This document shows positions 1-4,826 of a DNA stretch of 6,715 nucleotides, piece by piece. Where the stretch lies: assembly GCA_019309685.1 (NCBI GenBank), contig JAFDFT010000132.1:1-6715 (forward strand), given 5' to 3'. A model generated the notes under the pieces. The model did not search any database and had not been told where the DNA came from. It saw nothing but the letters and a program-made list of their open reading frames with translations. Each line of letters starts with the position of its first letter. The first letter of the stretch is position 1. Source of the stretch: Deltaproteobacteria bacterium. GTDB taxonomy: Bacteria > Desulfobacterota > Desulfobacteria > Desulfobacterales > JAABPS01. The translations under genes were made by a program, and so were the position numbers.

Positions 1-90
1 TTTTTGAAAACAGACATTATCTTCGCTTCAAAGTGAATATATAATTAATGGGATAACTAGGGCCTTGATAAAATACTTAAAAACAGACTC

Positions 91-114
91 TTGGACCCTT
101 GAATCCTGGAACCC
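91..114. repeat. Three degenerate 8-base tandem units
   Basis: Three consecutive octamers read TTGGACCC (91-98), TTGAATCC (99-106) and TGGAACCC (107-114). They fit a loose T(T/G)G(G/A)A(C/T)CC pattern. The array lies between an AT-rich edge and a small inverted repeat, outside any gene. Similar short runs of this type are, from memory, scattered between genes in Desulfobacterales, but that cannot be checked here. Confidence 0.5.
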
Positions 115-115
115 T

Positions 116-138
116 CTTCTCCAACTAAACTGGAGAAG
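116..138. repeat. Perfect 8-bp inverted repeat
   Basis: CTTCTCCA (116-123) and TGGAGAAG (131-138) are exact reverse complements around a 7-base loop. Neither strand shows a T-run directly after the stem, so a terminator is unlikely. It directly follows the octamer array and may be part of the same dispersed intergenic repeat. Confidence 0.5.
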
Positions 139-148
139 AACCACAAAT

Positions 149-176
149 AAAAAAGAGCCAAATCAATGTTTGGCTC
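149..176 (-). terminator. Rho-independent terminator of the DUF4185-like gene
   Basis: On the minus strand GAGCCAAA (176-169) pairs perfectly with TTTGGCTC (162-155) around a 6-base loop. Six T residues (154-149) follow directly, then a broken T stretch. It lies about 70 bases beyond the stop codon of the lipoprotein gene at 247, on the strand that gene uses. Confidence 0.85.
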
Positions 177-246
177 CTAAAAGAGTCATTAAGTTTTAAA
201 TGCGATGTCTATATGTTACATACTTTAACGCCTTCGTCAATACCCT

Positions 247-1389
247 CTATTTCGGAATGGGTAGAATGGGAGTGCCCGTAAATTTTACGGTTAAAAATCG
301 CGGACGGTAAAGCCGGGCGTCTGAGGCCATTTTCCAGAAATCATTTGAATTGGCCACATAAGTGATGATGAGCTCATCCGGGGCTGATGTTAAATCAGGA
401 TGTGCTTTGGCCGCGTAACAAAAGATATCTGCATCCCATCTTACTTCCGGACATTTGTAAATGGATACAGGGTCACTCCATGGCCCATATGGCTCATGTG
501 CTTCACGAATTACAATATTTTCCGATACGCTATTTTCCGTATAGACAGCAATATATTTATTGAAAACCGGCAGGTAAGATACGGAATACTCATTGGCCAT
601 ATCGCTGCAGATTCTGCTTGCGGATAAGAAGTTACCCACCCAGTTCCCATCAGAGAAGAACCGCCATGTGTTAAATTCGGCAAGTGAGTCAGTCGGAACT
701 TTGGCAAGGATCATAAATTTATGATGAACACTGTCTTTGATATCTTCGGATGTACCGTAAATATAAACAAAGCCTTTATGAATTAAAACCGATGATCCGA
801 AGATGATATCGCCTGATGCAGAGTGTTTTTCCCATGGGATCCTATATTGTTTGATTTTCCATTTATCAGGGAGTTGGTTTGGATTTAAAACATGCCCCAG
901 CCATGTACCAATGATTTTAAATCCCGGAGCAGATTTGTCACCGGTTCGGTCAATCTGGATAAGAAAAAGATAAAGACCCTTTTCAGTCATGAGACCATCA
1001 TAGATCCAAAACCATCCATTTCGGTCAGTAGGTTTAATAAAGGCATCCGGTTTCCCTTCCGGTGTTTTTCCAAAGAAAAAAACAACAGAAGCATCTATAG
1101 GGTTTTTGCCATCTTGAATCGCTACTGAGTTATTGATAAGGCTTGAGTTAACGTGTTTGTTTTCACGAATTTCACCAATCCAGGTATCGCCGTACAGCCA
1201 AAGTATTTTATTGTCAGAAAGTGAGACAGAATAAGCACCGTCAGCGCCGGTCCAACCGCTCACTTTGCTGAAAAGAATATTATAGTGAGTCGATTCTTTT
1301 ACATTAAAGCCAGGGCCTCTCAAACAGGAAACAATTAGGGCCAACAAAATAAATATCAAAACTTCTTTAAAGCGGCGGGTGTAACACAT
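247..1389 (-). CDS. Lipoprotein with DUF4185-like beta-propeller domain
   Basis: The 380-residue product begins with basic residues (RRFK), a hydrophobic stretch at about 10-20 and a lipobox I-V-S-C ending at Cys22, so it is probably exported and lipid-anchored. The body looks like a DUF4185 / GH43-like five-bladed propeller. Recurrent motifs include DGAYS (50-54), LWLYGDT (63-69), WFWIYDG (126-132), FGSSVL...VYIYG (197-212), SYLPVFNKYIAVYT (271-284), EPYGPWSDP (299-307) and AKAHPDL (327-333). Several proteins of this fold act on carbohydrates, but no catalytic set can be assigned here, so the substrate is unknown. The ATG start is preceded by GAGAG six bases upstream. The gene stands alone, with its own terminator at 149-176, and its promoter is not clear. 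Family assignment is by motif recall; membrane anchoring is inferred from the lipobox. Confidence 0.8.
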   Translation of the reverse strand: MCYTRRFKEVLIFILLALIVSCLRGPGFNVKESTHYNILFSKVSGWTGADGAYSVSLSDNKILWLYGDTWIGEIRENKHVNSSLINNSVAIQDGKNPIDASVVFFFGKTPEGKPDAFIKPTDRNGWFWIYDGLMTEKGLYLFLIQIDRTGDKSAPGFKIIGTWLGHVLNPNQLPDKWKIKQYRIPWEKHSASGDIIFGSSVLIHKGFVYIYGTSEDIKDSVHHKFMILAKVPTDSLAEFNTWRFFSDGNWVGNFLSASRICSDMANEYSVSYLPVFNKYIAVYTENSVSENIVIREAHEPYGPWSDPVSIYKCPEVRWDADIFCYAAKAHPDLTSAPDELIITYVANSNDFWKMASDARLYRPRFLTVKFTGTPILPIPK

Positions 1390-1632
1390 GTAACACTCTC
1401 TAATTTAAATAGTGGCTGGATAGATGGATTTATTTTATCGAAACATTATCATAACATCGAACTGCTAAAATAGCCATATCATGTACACGGCTTTATCGTT
1501 AAAACTGAATGTTAATGAATGGTAAGCAAATATGGACGTGCGATCTCGTGTATGAATATGTTTTTATAATGGCGTTTAAATTTGCATTTGTTTTAATGAA
1601 AGTTGAATTTATCTATAAATTAGATAGTTTGC

Positions 1633-1663
1633 TTGACATCAGAAGATCTTTATTCTATATAAT
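1633..1663 (+). promoter_or_regulatory. Sigma70-type promoter for the H1-like gene
   Basis: A perfect TTGACA (-35, 1633-1638) is followed by TATATA 17 bases later (1656-1661) or TATAAT 19 bases later (1658-1663); the two -10 registers overlap. Transcription would start near 1668-1671. It drives the lysine-rich membrane protein gene that starts at 1779. Confidence 0.75.
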
Positions 1664-1764
1664 CAAATATTTTTCAAGCCACTCTAAAAGGAATAAGTCA
1701 CATGCATAATGGTGTGCAATGGTTTTTTTGATGTTCGGCATTTTAATTTTTTAAACATGTAAAA

Positions 1765-1771
1765 TAAGGAG
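1765..1771 (+). promoter_or_regulatory. Ribosome binding site fixing a GTG start
   Basis: TAAGGAG ends seven bases before the GTG at 1779. No in-frame ATG lies near, so this site selects GTG as the initiator. Confidence 0.85.
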
Positions 1772-1778
1772 TGAAATA

Positions 1779-2144
1779 GTGGAAACCATATGGGTAGTAA
1801 TTATTGCAGTTGTTGTGATTGTGTTTATCATCGGACTAAGTATGATGGGAAATAAAGATTCCAAATCAAAGACAGCAAAGAAGAAAAAACCACAAGCAGC
1901 AAATAAGCAGGTCGCAGCTAAAGGTTCTTCTAAAGCACGCGCTACAGTAGCTAAAACGAAAAAGCCGGCAAAAAAGAAAACGGCCAAGAAGAAAGCTCCT
2001 GCCAAGAAGGCGGCTAAGAAAAAAGCACCGGCCAAAAAGAAACCTGCCAAGAAGGTTGTAAAGAAAAAGACACCGACAAAAAAGAAGGCTCCTGCAAAGA
2101 AGGTGACAAAGAAAAAAGCACCGGCCAAAAAGAGAGCAAGGTAA
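1779..2144 (+). CDS. Membrane-anchored histone H1-like lysine-rich protein
   Basis: The 121-residue product has two parts. Residues 4-23 form one strongly hydrophobic helix (WVVIIAVVVIVFIIGLSMM). Residues 26-121 are an extremely basic, low-complexity tail with about 42 lysines, three arginines and one acidic residue, built from KKKAPAKK / KKPAKK units. The tail resembles the C-terminal tails of eukaryotic histone H1 and of bacterial AlgP or Hc1-like proteins, which bind DNA non-specifically. By the positive-inside rule the tail should face the cytoplasm, so a role tethering nucleoid DNA or RNA to the inner membrane is a reasonable inference. No enzymatic domain is visible. The GTG start is supported by TAAGGAG seven bases upstream, and a strong promoter lies about 110 bases upstream. 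Open frames on the opposite strand across the repeat encode Phe/Ala-rich sequence and are shadows. Confidence 0.85.
   Translation: METIWVVIIAVVVIVFIIGLSMMGNKDSKSKTAKKKKPQAANKQVAAKGSSKARATVAKTKKPAKKKTAKKKAPAKKAAKKKAPAKKKPAKKVVKKKTPTKKKAPAKKVTKKKAPAKKRAR
1965..2136 (+). repeat. Coding repeat for the Lys/Ala/Pro tail
   Basis: Degenerate units of roughly 15-30 bases encode KK(K)APAKK-type segments. A 25-base stretch at 2016-2040 recurs identically at 2109-2133, 93 bases (31 codons) away. This suggests recent duplication or exchange inside the tail, and tail length probably varies between strains. Confidence 0.75.
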
Positions 2145-2192
2145 GCAAATAGAAACCCTCTTTTTAATATTCAGGTGAACAGTTATATCCAT

Positions 2193-2229
2193 CGCTAATA
2201 ATACGGACGCATTTTCCGTATTATTAGCG
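2193..2229. repeat. Perfect 15-bp inverted repeat (hairpin)
   Basis: CGCTAATAATACGGA (2193-2207) pairs exactly with its reverse complement (2215-2229) across a 7-base loop. It sits about 50 bases after the stop of the H1-like gene. Only a weak, interrupted T stretch follows on the plus strand and none on the minus strand, so it is not a textbook terminator. It could still end transcription, protect the 3' end of the mRNA, bind a protein, or be a dispersed palindrome. Confidence 0.7.
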
Positions 2230-2242
2230 TAATAATTCAGTG

Positions 2243-2272
2243 TTGATTTTTTAAAGTAATTGAGCCTATTAT
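2243..2272 (+). promoter_or_regulatory. Possible promoter for the two-helix membrane protein
   Basis: TTGATT (2243-2248) is followed after 18 bases by TATTAT (2267-2272). The match is moderate. It would give a leader of about 165 bases that contains a small hairpin (TTGGAA 2343-2348 with TTCCAA 2355-2360). Confidence 0.4.
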
Positions 2273-2432
2273 TGCACAAGGTTGAAAATCCATACAAAAC
2301 CGAAACTTTGGTGAAATTATTCTATTTGGACTGATTCCATAATTGGAACTCTATTTCCAAGTCGGTGATGTATGCATACGATAATTATGAAGACGGTTGG
2401 AGTTTTAAGCCGCTCAATTATTTTAAATCATT

Positions 2433-2438
2433 AAGGAG
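2433..2438 (+). promoter_or_regulatory. Ribosome binding site deciding the start at 2446
   Basis: AAGGAG ends seven bases before ATG 2446. The reading frame stays open back to GTG 2365 and ATG 2368, but those codons have no ribosome binding site, so the shorter protein is preferred. Confidence 0.8.
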
Positions 2439-2445
2439 AATAAAA

Positions 2446-2703
2446 ATGAGTATATGGGCATTTATTATGTTAATCATCGCCCTCGGCGGCCTGATTGTGG
2501 ATCTATTTTTTGATTCACGCGTATTAGATACAACCACAAGATTGATTATGCAGGATCTGCTTTTACTGCTATTTGCTTTGGGAGTGTTGATACGGATCAG
2601 GGTCAAAACGCGTGAAGGTGAAAAAGAGAAGCTTGCGGCAGCGAGTAGAATGAAAACAAGAGCTGACAAAAGGGCCGGATCAGAACCGTGGAATAAAAGC
2701 TGA
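2446..2703 (+). CDS. Small two-helix membrane protein, unknown function
   Basis: The 85-residue product is not recognised. It has two predicted membrane helices, at about 3-22 (IWAFIMLIIALGGLIVDLFF) and 33-49 (LIMQDLLLLLFALGVLI), joined by a short polar loop. A basic, charged tail (residues 50-85, rich in K, R and E) follows and should lie in the cytoplasm. There are no cysteines or histidines to suggest metal binding. The start is set by AAGGAG seven bases upstream; a longer frame of 112 codons exists but lacks a binding site. It ends before a good terminator at 2748-2778. It shares strand and small-membrane-protein character with the H1-like gene upstream, but about 300 bases and a 15-bp hairpin separate them, so co-transcription is doubtful. 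Confidence 0.7.
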   Translation: MSIWAFIMLIIALGGLIVDLFFDSRVLDTTTRLIMQDLLLLLFALGVLIRIRVKTREGEKEKLAAASRMKTRADKRAGSEPWNKS

Positions 2704-2747
2704 TTATTAAAACGGCTTCAAAAATTAATTGATATGATTAAAGGACT

Positions 2748-2778
2748 AAGCGTGAATCTTTAGAGATGAGCGCTTTTT
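2748..2778 (+). terminator. Terminator of the two-helix membrane protein gene
   Basis: AAGCG (2748-2752) pairs with CGCTT (2771-2775) and ATCT (2756-2759) with AGAT (2764-2767) around a TTAG loop. The 3x3 internal loop (TGA against GAG) can form a wobble and tandem G-A pairs, so the stem is nearly continuous. A run of five T residues (2774-2778) overlaps the stem end. It abuts the stop codon of the convergent CULT gene at 2779. Confidence 0.65.
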
Positions 2779-3204
2779 CTATGTTTCCTTTTTGGACTCA
2801 ACAAGACGATTCAAGATCAAGCCATTGAAACTTGAGCTTGCGGTAGACATGAATAGCCAGCCTAAATGCGTAAGGCAGAGTCCACATAGAGCGATCCTCC
2901 ACCTAAATCCTCTGAACCATGTATATTCATCTGTCGGCACACCCGAATATCCGCAACCAGAGGCATTTTTAAAACATCCAATCTCATAAATAATGCCCTG
3001 AGGGTTGGCGAATGTATGTTTGTGCGATCCCTGGACTTCTATACACTGTGCCGGACTCGATATTTTATTAAGGCAGTATCGGCATAGCAGATACTGGCCG
3101 TCATTTGTATCCTGTTCTTTAGGATCTTTTTCGATGGCGGGTTTCAGACTTGTATCAGTAGATTTGTTATTAGGTGATCGGAGATTTCGTATTTCAGAGG
3201 TCAT
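2779..3204 (-). CDS. CULT-domain (cereblon-type) protein
   Basis: The 141-residue protein has a polar, probably disordered N-terminus (1-37) and then a complete CULT domain, the thalidomide-binding fold of human cereblon (CRBN). Zinc ligands are CRYC (C41, C44) and CGLC (C107, C110). The aromatic cage is W96, W102 and W116, spaced 6 and 14 residues as are human W380, W386 and W400. NPQG (67-70) matches human NPHG (N351), E93 matches E377, F118 matches F402, and the run WFRGFRW closely matches human WFPGYAW. Human H378 is Tyr94 here. Known bacterial members are single-domain and bind uridine and cyclic imides in vitro; their cellular role is not established. There is no LON domain or CRBN-style DDB1-binding region, so no ubiquitin-ligase role is implied. 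The ATG at 3204 is used; a TTG one codon upstream (3207) is an equal alternative, as the only binding-site-like sequence (AAAGAA) lies 6-9 bases away. A promoter lies at 3231-3260. Confidence 0.92.
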   Translation of the reverse strand: MTSEIRNLRSPNNKSTDTSLKPAIEKDPKEQDTNDGQYLLCRYCLNKISSPAQCIEVQGSHKHTFANPQGIIYEIGCFKNASGCGYSGVPTDEYTWFRGFRWRIALCGLCLTHLGWLFMSTASSSFNGLILNRLVESKKET

Positions 3205-3230
3205 CAATTATTGTTCTTTATCAAATGAAA

Positions 3231-3260
3231 AGTATAGATTAGGACAATATAACGTGTCAT
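3231..3260 (-). promoter_or_regulatory. Sigma70-type promoter for the CULT gene
   Basis: On the minus strand ATGACA (3260-3255, five of six consensus bases) and TATACT (3236-3231, five of six) are separated by 18 bases. Transcription would begin about 20 bases before the start codon. The CULT gene therefore need not depend on its upstream neighbour. Confidence 0.65.
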
Positions 3261-3290
3261 AAATCAATCCTGAAATAAACATTAGGCGTC

Positions 3291-3342
3291 CGCTTTAAGA
3301 TATTTTTCCGCGATCATTATAAAATCACGCGCTAAAGATATT
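3291..3342. repeat. Imperfect direct repeat between CULT and SeqA-like genes
   Basis: CGCTTTAAGATATT (3291-3304) and CGCTAAAGATATT (3330-3342) are near-identical, 39 bases apart, in the 158-base gap between the two minus-strand genes. They could be operator half-sites or chance in AT-rich sequence. No clear terminator for the SeqA-like gene was found in this gap. Confidence 0.3.
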
Positions 3343-3362
3343 ACCCCTAAATTTGTATATTG

Positions 3363-4457
3363 TTAATCATCATCAGGATTATATAATGGGAGTGCTTTTT
3401 TACGATTTCTTAAATCAAGATGGCGCCATTCTTGAATGCGCAGCGATTCATAAGCGTCATCAGTCAACATGGTGATGTATTTATCTCCTGTGGTTTGCTT
3501 GCATTGATCAAACAGTACGCCGGATTCCTGAGAATTAAACAATAGAAAAGAATAATTTTTTTGATCTTCATTTTCTAATATCAGTGCCAACCAGTTTTGA
3601 GGCCCCCAGGCGTAACGGTCTGCCTGAGAAACTCCCCAGAACCACTTTGTGCTTTTTTCATCATATTTAGAAAATTTACAAAGAACTGTTTTGTTCGAAA
3701 AGATGAGCAGTCCAACACCTTCCTGGCGGAAGTCGCCCCATTGGTTTTTTAACCTTTCTCCAAGAGAATAAACAAGTTTATCTTCAAAGCTTACCAGTAT
3801 AGGTTTTTTCTTTTCAGGCGGTTTCTCGTAGCTCTGTTTCAGGTTCGGTTTGTCTATCTTATCCGGTTCTTCAAAAGCGGGTTTAATTGTTGGAGATGAA
3901 ACGTCGACATCGAAGTTCTGTTTTGGAGTGATAGAAATTTCCGCCCATTCTCCATCTTCGTCGGGAATTTCATTGAGGAGATTTGAAAATTCATCTTTGA
4001 TGGAGTCGGATGTATTGGATTTTTCCAACTCATTGATGAAATCATCAATATCTTTGTCTGGTTTAAATGTATGCGTGGAGCTTACAGGGCTCTCTTCAGC
4101 TTTTTTGTCTATTTCAAATTCATTTTCAAGTCCAAACTGTAAATCCTCCATTTCAGCGGACTGTGTAGGTGGTGGAGGATTAAACGTAAATTCTTCGATT
4201 TTATTTTCCTTATTGCTTTGTTTTTCCAGTTCGAGTTTTATACTATCGATAGTTAAATCCTTTTCTGGTTGTGCTTTGATTTTAGGCGGTTGTTTTTCAT
4301 AAGGTCTTGGAGGCGCGCTAATCTTTGAAACAGGAGTGCTGCCTTTTTCGAAAATGATTCTATTTAACACAGAATTGGGTGTATCTTTAAAAGGTTCGGC
4401 GTTCTTTTTTAAATAATTCCATACTTTTTCATCAACTTCTATTGTATAGAACTTCAT
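3363..4457 (-). CDS. SeqA-N-like ribbon-helix-helix protein with long linker
   Basis: The 364-residue product has three regions. Residues 1-36 (MKFYTIEVDEKVWNYLKK...SVLNRIIF) closely resemble the N-terminal dimerisation/ribbon-helix-helix segment of SeqA, which reads TIEVDDELYRYI...SASDILRRML. Residues about 43-218 are a low-complexity linker rich in Pro, Glu, Lys, Asp and Ser, probably disordered. Residues about 219-357 form a compact domain with many aromatics (WFWG 272-275, NWLALIL 288-294, FLLF 304-307) that is not recognised; SeqA's hemimethylated-GATC-binding C-terminal domain is not evident. It is likely DNA-associated and multimeric, but the target is unknown. The ATG at 4457 follows GGAGG by seven bases; an in-frame ATG at 4478 adds seven residues but lacks a comparable site. 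Its promoter lies at 4492-4520. The CULT gene is downstream on the same strand after a 158-base gap. Confidence 0.75.
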   Translation of the reverse strand: MKFYTIEVDEKVWNYLKKNAEPFKDTPNSVLNRIIFEKGSTPVSKISAPPRPYEKQPPKIKAQPEKDLTIDSIKLELEKQSNKENKIEEFTFNPPPPTQSAEMEDLQFGLENEFEIDKKAEESPVSSTHTFKPDKDIDDFINELEKSNTSDSIKDEFSNLLNEIPDEDGEWAEISITPKQNFDVDVSSPTIKPAFEEPDKIDKPNLKQSYEKPPEKKKPILVSFEDKLVYSLGERLKNQWGDFRQEGVGLLIFSNKTVLCKFSKYDEKSTKWFWGVSQADRYAWGPQNWLALILENEDQKNYSFLLFNSQESGVLFDQCKQTTGDKYITMLTDDAYESLRIQEWRHLDLRNRKKALPLYNPDDD

Positions 4458-4464
4458 AGATTTT

Positions 4465-4469
4465 CCTCC
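4465..4469 (-). promoter_or_regulatory. Ribosome binding site deciding the start at 4457
   Basis: GGAGG on the minus strand lies seven bases upstream of ATG 4457 and inside the longer frame beginning at 4478. This favours the shorter protein, whose first residues also align with the SeqA N-terminus. Confidence 0.85.
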
Positions 4470-4491
4470 AATAATCATGATTTACATTGAT

Positions 4492-4520
4492 ATTATAATA
4501 CGTGAGAAGATTTTTCGCAA
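4492..4520 (-). promoter_or_regulatory. Sigma70-type promoter for the SeqA-like gene
   Basis: On the minus strand TTGCGA (4520-4515) and a perfect TATAAT (4497-4492) are 17 bases apart. The start point would be near 4485, giving a leader of about 28 bases. The MITE end at 4540 lies 20 bases upstream of the -35 box. Confidence 0.7.
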
Positions 4521-4539
4521 GCATTGAAAAATGTTATTT

Positions 4540-4685
4540 CCTGAATCTTGCATGAAAATTTATGAGGATCTTTTTTGATGAGTTATAATAATAGTTCTGC
4601 TAAGATTTTAAAATTGAAGCATTATACCCACATGGTAAAAGGAACATTGCTTTATTTCTTCATCAATTTTCATGCAAGATTCAGG
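4540..4685. mobile_element. MITE-like element, 146 bp, 5-bp target duplication
   Basis: The first 21 bases (4540-4560, starting CCTGAATCTTGCATG) and last 21 bases (4665-4685) are perfect inverted repeats. After one mismatch the pairing continues for seven more bases (4562-4568 with 4657-4663, one G-T pair). The flanks carry the same pentamer TATTT (4535-4539 and 4686-4690), as expected for a target site duplication. The 88-base centre is AT-rich and codes for nothing evident. Size, ends and duplication fit a non-autonomous element moved by a transposase supplied elsewhere. CC-initiated ends with a 4-6 bp duplication would suit IS1380- or IS1634-type elements, but the parent is not identified. 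Confidence 0.85.
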
Positions 4686-4826
4686 TATTTAATTTAGCCC
4701 TGTCACAAAAGAACCAGGAAAAAGAGCCAAAGATTCGGAAATTTTCAGTAAAAATCAACGAAACCTGCAGCAAATGCCTAAGGGTTTGTTTTTATAATTA
4801 TTTTATCAGGTTGCAGGAAGAGTATG
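4686..4826. other. Gap between MITE and receiver-PAS gene
   Basis: No gene is supported here. The plus strand stays open in one frame across most of the gap without a start or binding site, which may be a remnant or chance. On the minus strand AACCTG/CAGGTT (4762-4767 with 4807-4812), or alternatively CCTGCA/TGCAGG (4764-4769 with 4812-4817), could form a long-loop stem after the stop of the minus-strand gene, but no T-run follows. Confidence 0.4.

Larger units (their letters stand above)
1390..1778. other. Divergent intergenic region
   Basis: These 389 bases separate two divergently transcribed genes. They hold a strong rightward promoter (1633-1663) with a roughly 110-base untranslated leader. 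No convincing leftward promoter was found; the best candidate, minus-strand TTCGAT-N18-TAAAAT at about 1433-1462, matches the -35 consensus poorly. A 66-codon open frame at 1509-1709 overlaps the promoter, has no ribosome binding site and no recognisable sequence, so it is not called as a gene. Confidence 0.6.

Noticed and set aside
1509..1709. Plus-strand open frame of 66 codons
   Set aside because: It overlaps the strong promoter at 1633-1663, lacks a binding site and has no recognisable sequence.
1751..2128. Minus-strand open frame of 125 codons with Phe/Ala-rich product
   Set aside because: It is the antisense of the lysine-repeat coding region; the composition is the mirror of AAG/AAA and GCN codons. 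The plus-strand gene has a promoter and a good binding site.
1965..2136. Repeat array that might be taken for CRISPR
   Set aside because: Units are contiguous, degenerate and in frame for KAPAKK; there are no unique spacers of constant length.
1866..2297. Minus-strand open frame of 143 codons rich in Cys, Leu and Phe
   Set aside because: It is another antisense shadow of the same repeat, running through the 15-bp hairpin, with no binding site.
2365..2445. N-terminal extension of the two-helix membrane protein
   Set aside because: The frame is open, but GTG 2365 and ATG 2368 have no binding site, whereas ATG 2446 has AAGGAG at ideal spacing.
3850..4302. Plus-strand Ser-rich open frame of 150 codons
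   Set aside because: It lies wholly opposite the low-complexity linker of the SeqA-like gene; its composition follows from that linker.
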